Below, piece by piece: positions 46,744-54,622 of a stretch of DNA of 57,689 bases (position 1 is the stretch's first letter; each line of letters opens with the position of its first letter). The notes beneath the pieces are model-generated. The model worked only from the letters and a program-made list of their open reading frames with translations, ran no database searches and was not told the DNA's origin. Source of the stretch: an uncultured Pirellula sp. (GTDB lineage: Bacteria > Planctomycetota > Planctomycetia > Pirellulales > Pirellulaceae). Made by a program: the position numbers and the translations under genes. The stretch lies in contig CAIYZV010000108.1 of assembly GCA_903930765.1 (NCBI GenBank), positions 1 to 57,689 on the forward strand, read 5' to 3'.

Positions 46744-47088
46744 ACGTAAGTTATTGATAGGCTGCATTTTTCGAAAAATGCCGGTGGATGCTCAAGCCAA
46801 TTTAACCCGTCGGCCGATACGTTCGCATGCCAACGCATCTTACCTCGGTTACAAGTGTAGCCAAGTGCCAGGTGCAGAGCAAAATTGCCGGTGACCCAGA
46901 ACTGATCGGGCCAATGGATGGCCCGGCCGGCAGCCGTCTCTCATCTCCTCTGTGCTGAGGGGCCGGAGGGACGTCATCAGCCATGGTAGGTTGAAACTCA
47001 ACGTAGGAAGAGTTCAACCGTGGAAATGGGGCTTACGAAGTCACGGGAGCACTTCCAACGAGGTGCTCAACAGCCACGCCGTAGAGGG

Positions 47089-47121
47089 CGATTTCGGCGG
47101 CGACTTCGTGCGCCGAAATCG
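47089..47121. other. Strong hairpin in the structured intergenic region
   Basis: CGATTTCGGCG (47089-47099) pairs with CGCCGAAATCG (47111-47121) around an 11-nt loop, a perfect 11-bp stem. It is about 76 bp before the Cys-rich protein start codon and has no U tract. Confidence 0.5.
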
Positions 47122-47196
47122 GTCTCAACTCCACCATGGTTCGATTGATGCAGAGTGACGGTCAGTGACCCAATGTACATAGGGAGATATGGTTCG

Positions 47197-48000
47197 ATGA
47201 AGTGGAACATTCTTGTTGGATCGATGGTTTTGGGTGCTAGCCTTTGCGGACAAAGCTTCGGCGGCGACCTGTTGCATCGACTGTTGGGTGGTCATGGTTG
47301 CGGAGCTGCTAGCTCCTGCTGCGATACCACCGTTGCTGATCCATCGTGCGGAGCTGAAATGGCTGCTCCATGCGGAAATGGCTGTGGACAAGGTCCAACA
47401 TGCGGAGCGGAAATCGCTGCTCCAGCATGCGACCCATGTGCAGCTGCTGCTGGCCCAAGCTGCGGCGTTGAAAGTGGTTGTGGTCCTGTGTGCCGCACTC
47501 CAGTTCTTGACAAGCTCAAGGGCCTGAAGTGCAAGCTGCACAATGCTAAAGCCAACATCGGCGCTCACATCAAAGGCAAGTTCGCTGCTCTGAAGGCTCG
47601 TGGATGCGATTCGGGTTGTGGCGCTGGCCCATCCTGCGGCGCTGAAATCGCTGGATGTGGCGCTGGCCCAACCTGCGGTGCTGAAATCGCTGCTCCTTGC
47701 GGAAACGGCCCAACCTGCGGCGCTGAAATCGCTGCTTGTGACCCATGTGCAGCTCCAGCTTGCGACAGCGGCTGTGGCCTGAAGAAGCGTCATGCTGGCT
47801 TGCTCAGCAAGATTTTCAAGCACAAGGGCGGATGTGATTCGATCGCTTGCGATGCAGCTCCAGCTGGTTGCAGCTCTTGCGGAGGCACCACAGTAGCTCC
47901 TGCTGCTCCTGCCGCCGCTCCAGCTCCAGTGGTCGATCCACACGCTTACATGAACACCAATCGCCGTGTCATTCAAGCTAGCAGCACCCGAGTTCGTTAA
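47197..48000 (+). CDS. Exported Cys-rich repeat protein
   Basis: 267 residues from ATG 47197 (GGGAG upstream; the frame is open to 47155). Signal peptide at about 1-22 (MKWNILVGSMVLGASLCGQS). The mature part contains a repeated motif such as GPTCGAEIAAPCGNG, with pairs of cysteines about every 6-12 residues, separated by a Lys/Ala-rich helix-like middle block (KGLKCKLHNAKANIGAHIKG). The ending is Pro/Ala-rich. Such a protein could form disulfide-linked surface material, in line with Cys-rich envelope proteins of planctomycetes. No catalytic domain is seen. A terminator follows. Confidence 0.75.
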   Translation: MKWNILVGSMVLGASLCGQSFGGDLLHRLLGGHGCGAASSCCDTTVADPSCGAEMAAPCGNGCGQGPTCGAEIAAPACDPCAAAAGPSCGVESGCGPVCRTPVLDKLKGLKCKLHNAKANIGAHIKGKFAALKARGCDSGCGAGPSCGAEIAGCGAGPTCGAEIAAPCGNGPTCGAEIAACDPCAAPACDSGCGLKKRHAGLLSKIFKHKGGCDSIACDAAPAGCSSCGGTTVAPAAPAAAPAPVVDPHAYMNTNRRVIQASSTRVR

Positions 48001-48041
48001 TCACGACTTGGACCGCTAGGGTTCAGATACGAGCGAAAAAG

Positions 48042-48075
48042 AAAATCGGCCCGTCAGAAATGGCGGGCCGATTTT
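48042..48075 (+). terminator. Intrinsic terminator after Cys-rich protein gene
   Basis: AAAATCGGCCCG (48042-48053) pairs with CGGGCCGATTTT (48064-48075) around a 10-nt loop, and more T follows. A perfect 12-bp stem. It lies between convergent genes and may also stop transcription from the minus strand. Confidence 0.9.
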
Positions 48076-48138
48076 TTCTATTTATAGACTTGCAAATACA
48101 GGCGGCGAACACGATGTGCCCCCTGCCATCGTTCGCTA

Positions 48139-49392
48139 CTACTGGGGCAATCGCGACTCGTTGACTTTAGGCAACGGACCACTCAACGCCTTCATGAACG
48201 CTACCAAGTCGGCTTTGTCTTGCTCGCTCAAGTCCAACTTCTTGATCTTGTCGCTCAAGTTTGGATTGGGATGCCCACCCTTGGCGTACCACTCGACGAC
48301 TTCTTCCAAGGTCTTCTGGCTACCGTCGTGCATGTACGGCGCATTGAACTCAATGTTGCGAAGGGTCGGGGTCTTGAACGCCCCCTTGTCCTTCTCCAAC
48401 TTTGTCTGCTCATAACGCCCCAAATCCGGCTTGGCCGCCTCCATGCCTACCCCGAGATTGTGGTACTGCTCATCGGTGAAATTCGCCCCAACATGGCACG
48501 CGGAACAGTTCGACTTGGCACTGAAGAATAAATCGCGACCACGCTTGGCAGAGTCGCTCATCGGGTGCGACTCGCTCAGCTTCTTGAGCTCGGTGTACTT
48601 CTTGAAGTTATCTGCGTCGTCCGTCTTGAAACTGTCCAAGTCGGTAATCTCTTCCTCAAACGCTTCTTCGAACTTGCGAAGAGGCTCGTAGTAATCATAC
48701 GGACTCGATCCGGTCACGATGCTTCGCTCGAACGCCGCAATCGCTTTGCCCACCTGATCGATGTTCGGAGCTCCACCAAACACCTTCGCGAACTGCAAGC
48801 GATACCCTTCGTTCGCTGCAACAAATTTTACGACTGCATCATGGGTGTTCCCCATCTCAATCGGATTGGCGATCGGCCCAACCGCCTGCGCCTCCAAACT
48901 CCCAGCTCGACCATCCCAAAACTGCGCCTTGCTCAATATCCGATTGAACGATGTCGGTGAATTGCGGTTCCCCGTTTGGCCCTTGACTCCAACTCCAAAC
49001 TGAGTGTTGGCCCCGTAACCAGCCGAAGGACTATGGCAGTCGGCACAACTTACCGTCGCGTCCTTCGACAATCGACGATCGAAATACAACTGCCGCCCTA
49101 ACTCGATCTTCGCTCGCGTCAGCGGATTGTCGCTCGGAATGTAGATCGCTTCCTTGCCCGCGGACAACCCCTCGGGCAATTCGACCGCCAGCTCCACGTG
49201 ATTGGCAGGGTTTTCCAAATACTTTTTAATGTCGGCCACGGTCAATGGACCAGCACCAGAAATACCACTGGTCAACGCCGGATCCCCTAATCGAACCGTC
49301 TCTGCACCCAACGCTGTCGTACCGCCCAACAAGCCAGTCACTCCAACGCTCGACGCTACGAAACCGAACAAATAGCGAGCTGTCGCTCTCAT
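48139..49392 (-). CDS. Di-haem cytochrome c peroxidase family protein
   Basis: About 417 residues from ATG 49392 (GGAG about 9 nt upstream; the frame is open to 49497). Exported by a signal peptide at about 1-30. Two c-type haem sites are present: CADCH (about 116-120) and CSACH (about 296-300). The sequence between them has the bacterial CcpA/MauG layout (GAGPLTVADIKKYL, LYFDRRLSKDATVS, TPTLRNIEFNAPYMHDGS). It reduces hydrogen peroxide, or could act as a MauG-like oxidase, in the periplasm. It lies 215 bp downstream of two tatA-like genes; haem c proteins use the Sec route, so they may be unrelated. Confidence 0.88.
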   Translation of the reverse strand: MRATARYLFGFVASSVGVTGLLGGTTALGAETVRLGDPALTSGISGAGPLTVADIKKYLENPANHVELAVELPEGLSAGKEAIYIPSDNPLTRAKIELGRQLYFDRRLSKDATVSCADCHSPSAGYGANTQFGVGVKGQTGNRNSPTSFNRILSKAQFWDGRAGSLEAQAVGPIANPIEMGNTHDAVVKFVAANEGYRLQFAKVFGGAPNIDQVGKAIAAFERSIVTGSSPYDYYEPLRKFEEAFEEEITDLDSFKTDDADNFKKYTELKKLSESHPMSDSAKRGRDLFFSAKSNCSACHVGANFTDEQYHNLGVGMEAAKPDLGRYEQTKLEKDKGAFKTPTLRNIEFNAPYMHDGSQKTLEEVVEWYAKGGHPNPNLSDKIKKLDLSEQDKADLVAFMKALSGPLPKVNESRLPQ

Positions 49393-49606
49393 GTCAGGAA
49401 CTCCAAAGGGTGGGATTAATGCGGAAGGATGATTGATTTGATCGTGCCCACAGGCGATTCCCGCCTGGACACGCATGATATTGTAACAACTAGGCAAGTT
49501 TTCCTAGCCTGGAAATTCGAGCCGCCATCGCGGAAAAAACCCTCGGCAACAGAAATCCGCCGAGGACAGAAATGCCCGAACAAGATGTCCCAACCACAAA
49601 ATAGGA

Positions 49607-49876
49607 TTAGACAGGTTGGTCATCTTCCGGAGGGGGTACAAACTTGGGTGCCGTCGTCTCCAACGTGCTCGGCTCCTCGGAAATCCTGGGTGCCTTCGGT
49701 TTGGGATCGTAGTTCTCAACCGCCTGAAATTCCCGCTTGAACTCGTCCACGTTCTTCTTCAGACCGCGATAGGTGCCGCCAAGATTCCGAGCCACCTCGG
49801 GCAACCTAGAACCAAACAACATCAACGCCAAAACGCCAAATGCCACCATCTCGAAAGTACCGATGCCACCAAACAT
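49607..49876 (-). CDS. tatA: TatA/TatE-type twin-arginine translocase subunit, longer copy
   Basis: 89 residues. GGGAG lies 6 nt before ATG. The TatA shape is clear: a short N-terminal region, a hydrophobic helix (GTFEMVAFGVLALMLFG), the phenylalanine-glycine hinge (FGSRLPEVARNLGGT), an amphipathic helix (YRGLKKNVDEFKREF) and a charged, Pro-rich tail. TatA forms the export channel for folded proteins. Its start codon is 18 nt after the stop of a second, shorter tatA-like gene at 49895-50071. Which one acts as TatB cannot be told from sequence. Confidence 0.85.
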   Translation of the reverse strand: MFGGIGTFEMVAFGVLALMLFGSRLPEVARNLGGTYRGLKKNVDEFKREFQAVENYDPKPKAPRISEEPSTLETTAPKFVPPPEDDQPV

Positions 49877-49894
49877 GGTTCGCTCCCACCCCGT

Positions 49895-50071
49895 TTATGA
49901 CTTGTTCGCGTCGGTCGGTGTCGGTTCCTCTTCATCATCCCGCATCCCCTTCTTGAACTCGACGGCACTCCGTCCCAGATTCCGCATCAGCGACGGGAGA
50001 CGCGCACTGCCAAAAAGAAGCATGGCGACGACCAAGAAAATCATCAATTCCGTAGTGCCTATTCCAAACAT
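49895..50071 (-). CDS. Small TatA-type protein, missed by length filters
   Basis: 58 residues from ATG 50071 to TAA 49895: MFGIGTTELMIFLVVAMLLF and then FGSARLPSLMRNLGRSAVE followed by charged residues. It has the TatA hydrophobic helix, FGS hinge and amphipathic helix, but a very short tail. It comes immediately before the longer TatA-like gene, 18 nt apart, on the same strand. Two adjacent tatA-like genes could supply TatA and TatE, or TatA and TatB-like functions. No tatC is in this window. Confidence 0.75.
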   Translation of the reverse strand: MFGIGTTELMIFLVVAMLLFGSARLPSLMRNLGRSAVEFKKGMRDDEEEPTPTDANKS

Positions 50072-50182
50072 GGATTTGATTTCTGACGTGGAGGGATTGG
50101 CGGGGAGTCGCCGCTTCGAAGAAACGGCTTCCCTTCCATCTTATTGGATCGCCCGTTCATGTCAAACCAGCGTTTTGCCGGT

Positions 50183-51067
50183 TCAAGGCATTTCCTTGGC
50201 CAAAATATCGCGTCCCACCCCCAGCATTTCTTGGCAATCGAGCCTCTTCCCATTGCTTTCGAACAACGCAGCCACCGAAGCCTTGTGGATTTTCATCTTG
50301 AGACCACCCACCCCCAAAGCCCCATAATCGTAACGACCGTTACGTTCGACACCTTTGTCGGTCAACCCAATCCCATCGATCCCCAGCGGAGGAACCGCGT
50401 TCAAATCGATCGCGACCTTCAACTTGCTGGCCGCCGCCAATGGCTCCCCATGGAGCAACCGCACCCCAGCCGCCCCGCACGCAAACACCATCTCCGACTC
50501 CGCTAAAGACTTGGCCACCCACGCCTCATCGCTCGTCGAAATGGCGACCAACCTCGAAACATCAACCCCCAACTCACGCAATCGCTCCACGGTCTCCTCC
50601 GAGCGTTCCATCGAACGGGACGAAACGTAAACCTTGCACTTCTCATTTGCCAGAATTCGGCAAATCCTCTGCCCCACCGGCCCCGTCGCAGCCAACACCA
50701 ACGCAGTCGATCCTTCCAACGTCAAATGCCGCGACGCACTCAGCACCGCCGCAGCAGCCGTACTATTGGATCCATTGCAATCGAGCATCACCGACACGCG
50801 AAACGGATCGAACATGGTTTCTTGGGCGATCGCAAAAATTTGCTCGCCATGAGCCACGTTGCTCCCACCCACAAAGATCGCCGTGCTTTGAAGATCCTGC
50901 GGGCCACGCGTGTACATCGCACCATGCACCAAATCACGAACCTGCTCAGGCTTGACGTTGCTGTACTGCAACAAATGATCAACCCCTGCATCCACCGCAA
51001 CCACTGCGTCGAACACGCTCGCTTGCGGATCGGTATCGAACTGAATCAATATGCGTTGCTTTGTCAT
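50183..51067 (-). CDS. mtdB: NAD(P)-dependent methylene-tetrahydromethanopterin dehydrogenase
   Basis: 294 residues. The N-terminus ILIQFDTDPQASVFDAVVAV and AGVDHLLQY, then LVHGAMYTRGPQDLQSTAIF and VGGSNV, match MtdA/MtdB proteins. The mid-section NGSNSTAAAAVLSA and the Rossmann segment ATGPVGQRIC follow. MtdB oxidises methylene-H4MPT to methenyl-H4MPT using NAD(P)+, the step after Fae. It lies 79 bp downstream of a zinc alcohol dehydrogenase gene. Family well supported; cofactor preference (MtdA or MtdB type) not proven. Confidence 0.93.
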   Translation of the reverse strand: MTKQRILIQFDTDPQASVFDAVVAVDAGVDHLLQYSNVKPEQVRDLVHGAMYTRGPQDLQSTAIFVGGSNVAHGEQIFAIAQETMFDPFRVSVMLDCNGSNSTAAAAVLSASRHLTLEGSTALVLAATGPVGQRICRILANEKCKVYVSSRSMERSEETVERLRELGVDVSRLVAISTSDEAWVAKSLAESEMVFACGAAGVRLLHGEPLAAASKLKVAIDLNAVPPLGIDGIGLTDKGVERNGRYDYGALGVGGLKMKIHKASVAALFESNGKRLDCQEMLGVGRDILAKEMP

Positions 51068-51146
51068 CGCCTTGAACCGGACCTATTTGAAGTTCTATCG
51101 AATGAGAAACCCTAACTACACGGAAGCGTTCGGCTTTGGAACCACC

Positions 51147-52193
51147 TTAGCCGGCAATGTCCGGCTGCACCTCGAGCACCGCCTTGGCAATTTTCCCCGA
51201 ATGCATGGTCTCGAATGCATCATGCCACGACTCCAAACTCCACGCACCGCCAACAATCTTCTCCACGTCGATCGCTTTGCTGGCCAAAAGGGACAGCACG
51301 CGTTCCCAAATTGCCCACGTGTGCGAAAAACTACCCTGCAAGGTTACGTTCTTCTGAACCAATGGATCGATGGAGAACCCGACTGGATCACGCCCCCAAC
51401 CCACTTTGCTGATCCATCCCGCCGGCCGAACGATGTCAATCGCGGTCTTGAGCGTTGCCGATACTCCCGCTGCATCCACCACCCCATCACACCCTAACCC
51501 ATCACGAGCATTGGCCCAGGCCTTCAATTCTTCATTGAGCAACGGCGTGCAACCCAACTCTTTTGCTAAATCCAATCGCACCCGATCCTGAGGCAATCCG
51601 ACCACAGCGACGTCCGCCCCGCGAAGCCTGGCAACCGCACCACACAACAATCCGATCGGTCCTGGTCCCAATACCGCCACGCGATCGCCTGGCAGAATGT
51701 TCACATTCGTGACCACAGCGCTAAACGCTACGCAACACGGCTCGGTCAACGCTGCGTACCGCAGTGGCAGCGATGCCGGTACATGATGCAAACATCGCGC
51801 CGGCACCTTCACAAAATGGGTCATCGCGCCATGCGTTCCATACCCAAACCCCTTGCGGTTCGGGTCCAAGTTATACCGTCCGATCCGTGTCATCGGAGAA
51901 TCGGGGTCAATGATCGCCGCTGTCTCGCTGCAAACACGATCCCCTTCCTTGAAACCAGTCACGCGCGATCCAACCCGAACCAGTCGCCCCGCGAACTCGT
52001 GACCGAGCGTCACCGGATAATTCACGGGCCAACTATGAACACCCGCCCATTGATGCAAATCGCTCCCACACACCCCGACCGCTGCTACCTGCATCAAGCA
52101 ATCCTCGTCGCCGATCTCCGGGACCGGAATCTCCCGAATCTCTACGGACATGGGGGCCGAGGAATAATTGATCACTGCGGGTTGAGTTTGCAT
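51147..52193 (-). CDS. Medium-chain zinc-type alcohol dehydrogenase family protein
   Basis: About 348 residues from ATG 52193. GroES-like N-terminal domain with the catalytic zinc ligands GVCGSD (Cys42) and GHEFAG (His65, Glu66), and EPCCVA later. The Rossmann nucleotide site is LGPGPIGLLCGA. The four-cysteine structural-zinc lobe is not visible where it should be (VCSETAAIIDPDSPMTR), as in sorbitol-dehydrogenase-like members. It could oxidise a primary alcohol or polyol. It precedes mtdB on the same strand by 79 bp, so a C1 role is possible but not shown. Confidence 0.8.
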   Translation of the reverse strand: MQTQPAVINYSSAPMSVEIREIPVPEIGDEDCLMQVAAVGVCGSDLHQWAGVHSWPVNYPVTLGHEFAGRLVRVGSRVTGFKEGDRVCSETAAIIDPDSPMTRIGRYNLDPNRKGFGYGTHGAMTHFVKVPARCLHHVPASLPLRYAALTEPCCVAFSAVVTNVNILPGDRVAVLGPGPIGLLCGAVARLRGADVAVVGLPQDRVRLDLAKELGCTPLLNEELKAWANARDGLGCDGVVDAAGVSATLKTAIDIVRPAGWISKVGWGRDPVGFSIDPLVQKNVTLQGSFSHTWAIWERVLSLLASKAIDVEKIVGGAWSLESWHDAFETMHSGKIAKAVLEVQPDIAG

Positions 52194-52276
52194 AAATAGA
52201 CTGCCGTCGTGCAAAGAATGGTTCAAAAAGAATTGGTTCAAGCCGTCAAACCAATTGCGAATCGAATGCAAACTGG

Positions 52277-52306
52277 TGTTCGGCTCCCCTCTGTTCGGTT
52301 CCCCTC
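52277..52306. repeat. 15-bp tandem duplication upstream of ADH gene
   Basis: TGTTCGGCTCCCCTC at 52277-52291 is repeated at 52292-52306 with one change. It lies about 84 bp upstream of the alcohol dehydrogenase start, between it and the ABC permease gene. Confidence 0.75.
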
Positions 52307-52407
52307 ACGAAACAATCCGCGGGGAAGATTCCAAGATAAGCGTTCGACGGCCCGTTGGAAAGACAGCCCTTTAGAAACAAACGGTTCGTCGCTAACTACA
52401 AAACCAA

Positions 52408-53733
52408 CTATTCGTGCCGCAACGCTTCAATCGGATTCATCTTGGCCGCCCGAGTGGCAGGGTAAATCCCAAACACCAACCCAACGACGAGCGAAATGAA
52501 AAACGCACCCGGAATGCTCTCGGGTACAATGGATGGCTGAACGGTGCGGACGACCTCAGGCAAGTCCATCATCTGCTTTTCGAACCATGTGTTGGCAAGT
52601 GTTCTCGCCATGGTCACCGCTGGCCCACAAAGCAATCCGAACAGGATGCCGGTAATACCACCCGTCAAACTCAATACGCTGGTCTCCACGAGGAACTGTC
52701 GGATGATGTCCCGTCGCTTCGCACCGAGCGCCCGTCGAATCCCGATCTCTCGAGTCCGCTCGGTCACTGTGGCGAGCATGATGTTCATGATCCCAATCCC
52801 ACCGACGAGCAACGAAATGGCCGCAATCATCCCCATGAACAGCATGAACATCGCTCGCGTCGTTCTGGCTTGCTCGAGCAACTCGAGCGGTACCACCACG
52901 GCGATGTCTTCCATCTTCGAATGACTGTCGAGCGCCGCACCAACCAGCTCCGCCGTCTTCTTCACTTCGGTCACATCGCGGCATCGCAAGGTAATCTGAT
53001 TGAGCTCGATGATCTCTCCTTCGCGAGACCCAGACCGCATGGTCATGATCGTATCGCCGATCCGCTGTTGCAGCGTTCGAATAGGAATGTAGACGTCGTT
53101 CGAAAAGTCTTGCGCCGCCATCGATCCGCCGATCGCCGCCGTCGCACCCTTGGGCTTGAGCACACCCACCACCAAATAGAAATCTTGATTCTCCGGCATG
53201 TAAATACGCTGACCTACGGGGTCTTCGTAGGGGAACAATTTCTCGGCCACCTTCGCCGATAGCACGCAATGGCAATCCCTCGCGAAATTCTCGGCGTCCG
53301 TGATGAAGTGCCCCGAGGTCAACTCCAACTTCGTCACCTCGGCATACTCCGGCGTGCAACCCACGAGCCGCCCGTCGAGCTTCCGGTTCTTGAATTGAAA
53401 CTGACGACGCATCTCTCGAATCGGAATCGCACTTCGAACCGTAGGAATCGTTGCGACCAGCATGTCGTATTCTTCACGGGTCAATCCATAAGGCGTAAGC
53501 CCTTGACTCGACATCTTTTCGCTCGGAGGCTTTACGGTCCGAATCATGATCGTGTCGGCACCAAGGCTTTCGATCTGCCGCTGCGCCTCGTCACCGATCC
53601 CTTTACTGATCGCGAGCAGCCAAATAACGCTGGCCACGCCGATAAAAATACCGAGCACGGTCAAAATCGAACGCATGGGGTGGAGCCACAAGCTCTTCAC
53701 GCCGAGTTGGATCGTACCTAGCCATAATCCCAT
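52408..53733 (-). CDS. MacB/FtsX-type ABC transporter permease
   Basis: 441 residues. N-terminal membrane segment (RSILTVLGIFIGVASVIWLLAI), a large periplasmic domain (about 45-285), then three more segments near the C-terminus (FMLFMGMIAAISLLVGGIGI, GGITGILFGLLCG, FFISLVVGLVFGIY). This is the MacB/FtsX topology, with the ATPase encoded separately. The gene follows the ATPase by 2 nt and the MacA-like adaptor, making a three-gene efflux or lipoprotein-export system. Substrate unknown. Confidence 0.88.
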   Translation of the reverse strand: MGLWLGTIQLGVKSLWLHPMRSILTVLGIFIGVASVIWLLAISKGIGDEAQRQIESLGADTIMIRTVKPPSEKMSSQGLTPYGLTREEYDMLVATIPTVRSAIPIREMRRQFQFKNRKLDGRLVGCTPEYAEVTKLELTSGHFITDAENFARDCHCVLSAKVAEKLFPYEDPVGQRIYMPENQDFYLVVGVLKPKGATAAIGGSMAAQDFSNDVYIPIRTLQQRIGDTIMTMRSGSREGEIIELNQITLRCRDVTEVKKTAELVGAALDSHSKMEDIAVVVPLELLEQARTTRAMFMLFMGMIAAISLLVGGIGIMNIMLATVTERTREIGIRRALGAKRRDIIRQFLVETSVLSLTGGITGILFGLLCGPAVTMARTLANTWFEKQMMDLPEVVRTVQPSIVPESIPGAFFISLVVGLVFGIYPATRAAKMNPIEALRHE

Positions 53734-53735
53734 GA

Positions 53736-54503
53736 TTAAACCTCCACCGGCATGTTCTCGAGGGCATACCGCGCGGCCTCGTCACGCACCTCTTGGGAGT
53801 TGATCTTATCCCACTGCAACCGACCGTCCTTCAGCCTCACGACTCGCTTCGCCCGCTTGGAAACTTCGTCTTCGTGTGTCACCAAAATAATTGTTCGACC
53901 TTCATTGTTGAGCCGCTCAAACAACTGCAGGATCTCCTCGGTCGTTCGGGAATCCAAATTCCCCGTCGGCTCATCGGCCAAAATGAAGTAGGGATCATTC
54001 ACGAGTGACCTCGCAATCGCAACCCGCTGCTGCTGACCACCAGACAATTGCGTCGGTCGGTGGTCAAGCCTATCTCCGAGACCGACCATCTTGGCCAAAT
54101 CATGACAACGCTTTCGCTGCTCAGGACTGAGCGGGCGGCCTTGATAAAATAAAGGAACCTGAATGTTCTCCACGACGGTTAACTGCTGGATCAAGTTGTA
54201 CGCCTGAAAGACGAACCCGATCCGCTGCGATCGGATGTCAGCTAACTCATCGTCGGACATCTTGGCCGCATCGTCATTCCCCAGCCAGAGACTGCCCGAG
54301 GTCGGCTGGTCGAGACAACCCAACACATTCAGCAACGTACTTTTGCCAGAACCCGAAGGCCCCATGATGGCCACGTAATCACCGACCGGTATATCGAACG
54401 TTACACCCCGCAACGCGCGCACCGTTTCGCTCTTCAGCACATACTCTTTTTTGAGATCGACGACGCGACACGCGTAACCGTCGGTTTCCATCGTTTCGGA
54501 CAT
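53736..54503 (-). CDS. MacB-type ABC transporter ATP-binding protein
   Basis: 255 residues. Walker A GPSGSGKST (48-56), the Q-loop VFQAYNLIQ, signature LSGGQQQR (153-160), Walker B FILADEPT with Glu178, and the switch histidine in VTHEDE. It is the LolD/MacB type (fusion-free ATPase). It is 2 nt upstream of the permease gene and 119 bp downstream of the adaptor gene. Energy-coupling unit for the efflux operon. Confidence 0.92.
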   Translation of the reverse strand: MSETMETDGYACRVVDLKKEYVLKSETVRALRGVTFDIPVGDYVAIMGPSGSGKSTLLNVLGCLDQPTSGSLWLGNDDAAKMSDDELADIRSQRIGFVFQAYNLIQQLTVVENIQVPLFYQGRPLSPEQRKRCHDLAKMVGLGDRLDHRPTQLSGGQQQRVAIARSLVNDPYFILADEPTGNLDSRTTEEILQLFERLNNEGRTIILVTHEDEVSKRAKRVVRLKDGRLQWDKINSQEVRDEAARYALENMPVEV

Positions 54504-54622
54504 TAAGGAATTTTCCGGTGTTGGGGATGTTGAAGGTAGGCACGCTTAGCGTCATTGACCCGCGGTGCTCACGACCGCGCGAGAGCCAAAGGCGGCCAGA
54601 CCAACGACGAGACCGAAACTCT

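Larger units (their letters stand above)
46551..47196. other. Structured intergenic region without a recognised gene
   Basis: 646 bp between two divergent genes. It holds a long inverted repeat (46637-46653 with 46722-46743), an 18-bp palindrome GCATTTTTCGAAAAATGC (46764-46781), and four further hairpins between 46907 and 47121. Two short minus-strand frames (a 34-residue one ending at 47033, and another about 60 residues at 46802-46984) are visible but have no recognisable family. Either a structured RNA or a decayed mobile element could explain it. Confidence 0.5.

Noticed and set aside
46600-47125. tmRNA or RNase P RNA in the structured region
   Set aside because: No tRNA-like ends, tag-reading frame or P4 core sequences typical of those RNAs are visible.
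46802-47137. Two short minus-strand frames (34 and about 60-70 residues) in the structured region
   Set aside because: No family or ribosome site recognised; hairpins overlap them. Could be relics of a mobile element, but not supported well enough to call.
47125-47976. 283-residue minus-strand open frame
   Set aside because: It is the antisense of the Cys-rich repeat protein; Ser/Ala/Trp-rich low-complexity translation, while the plus-strand frame has a signal peptide and ribosome site.
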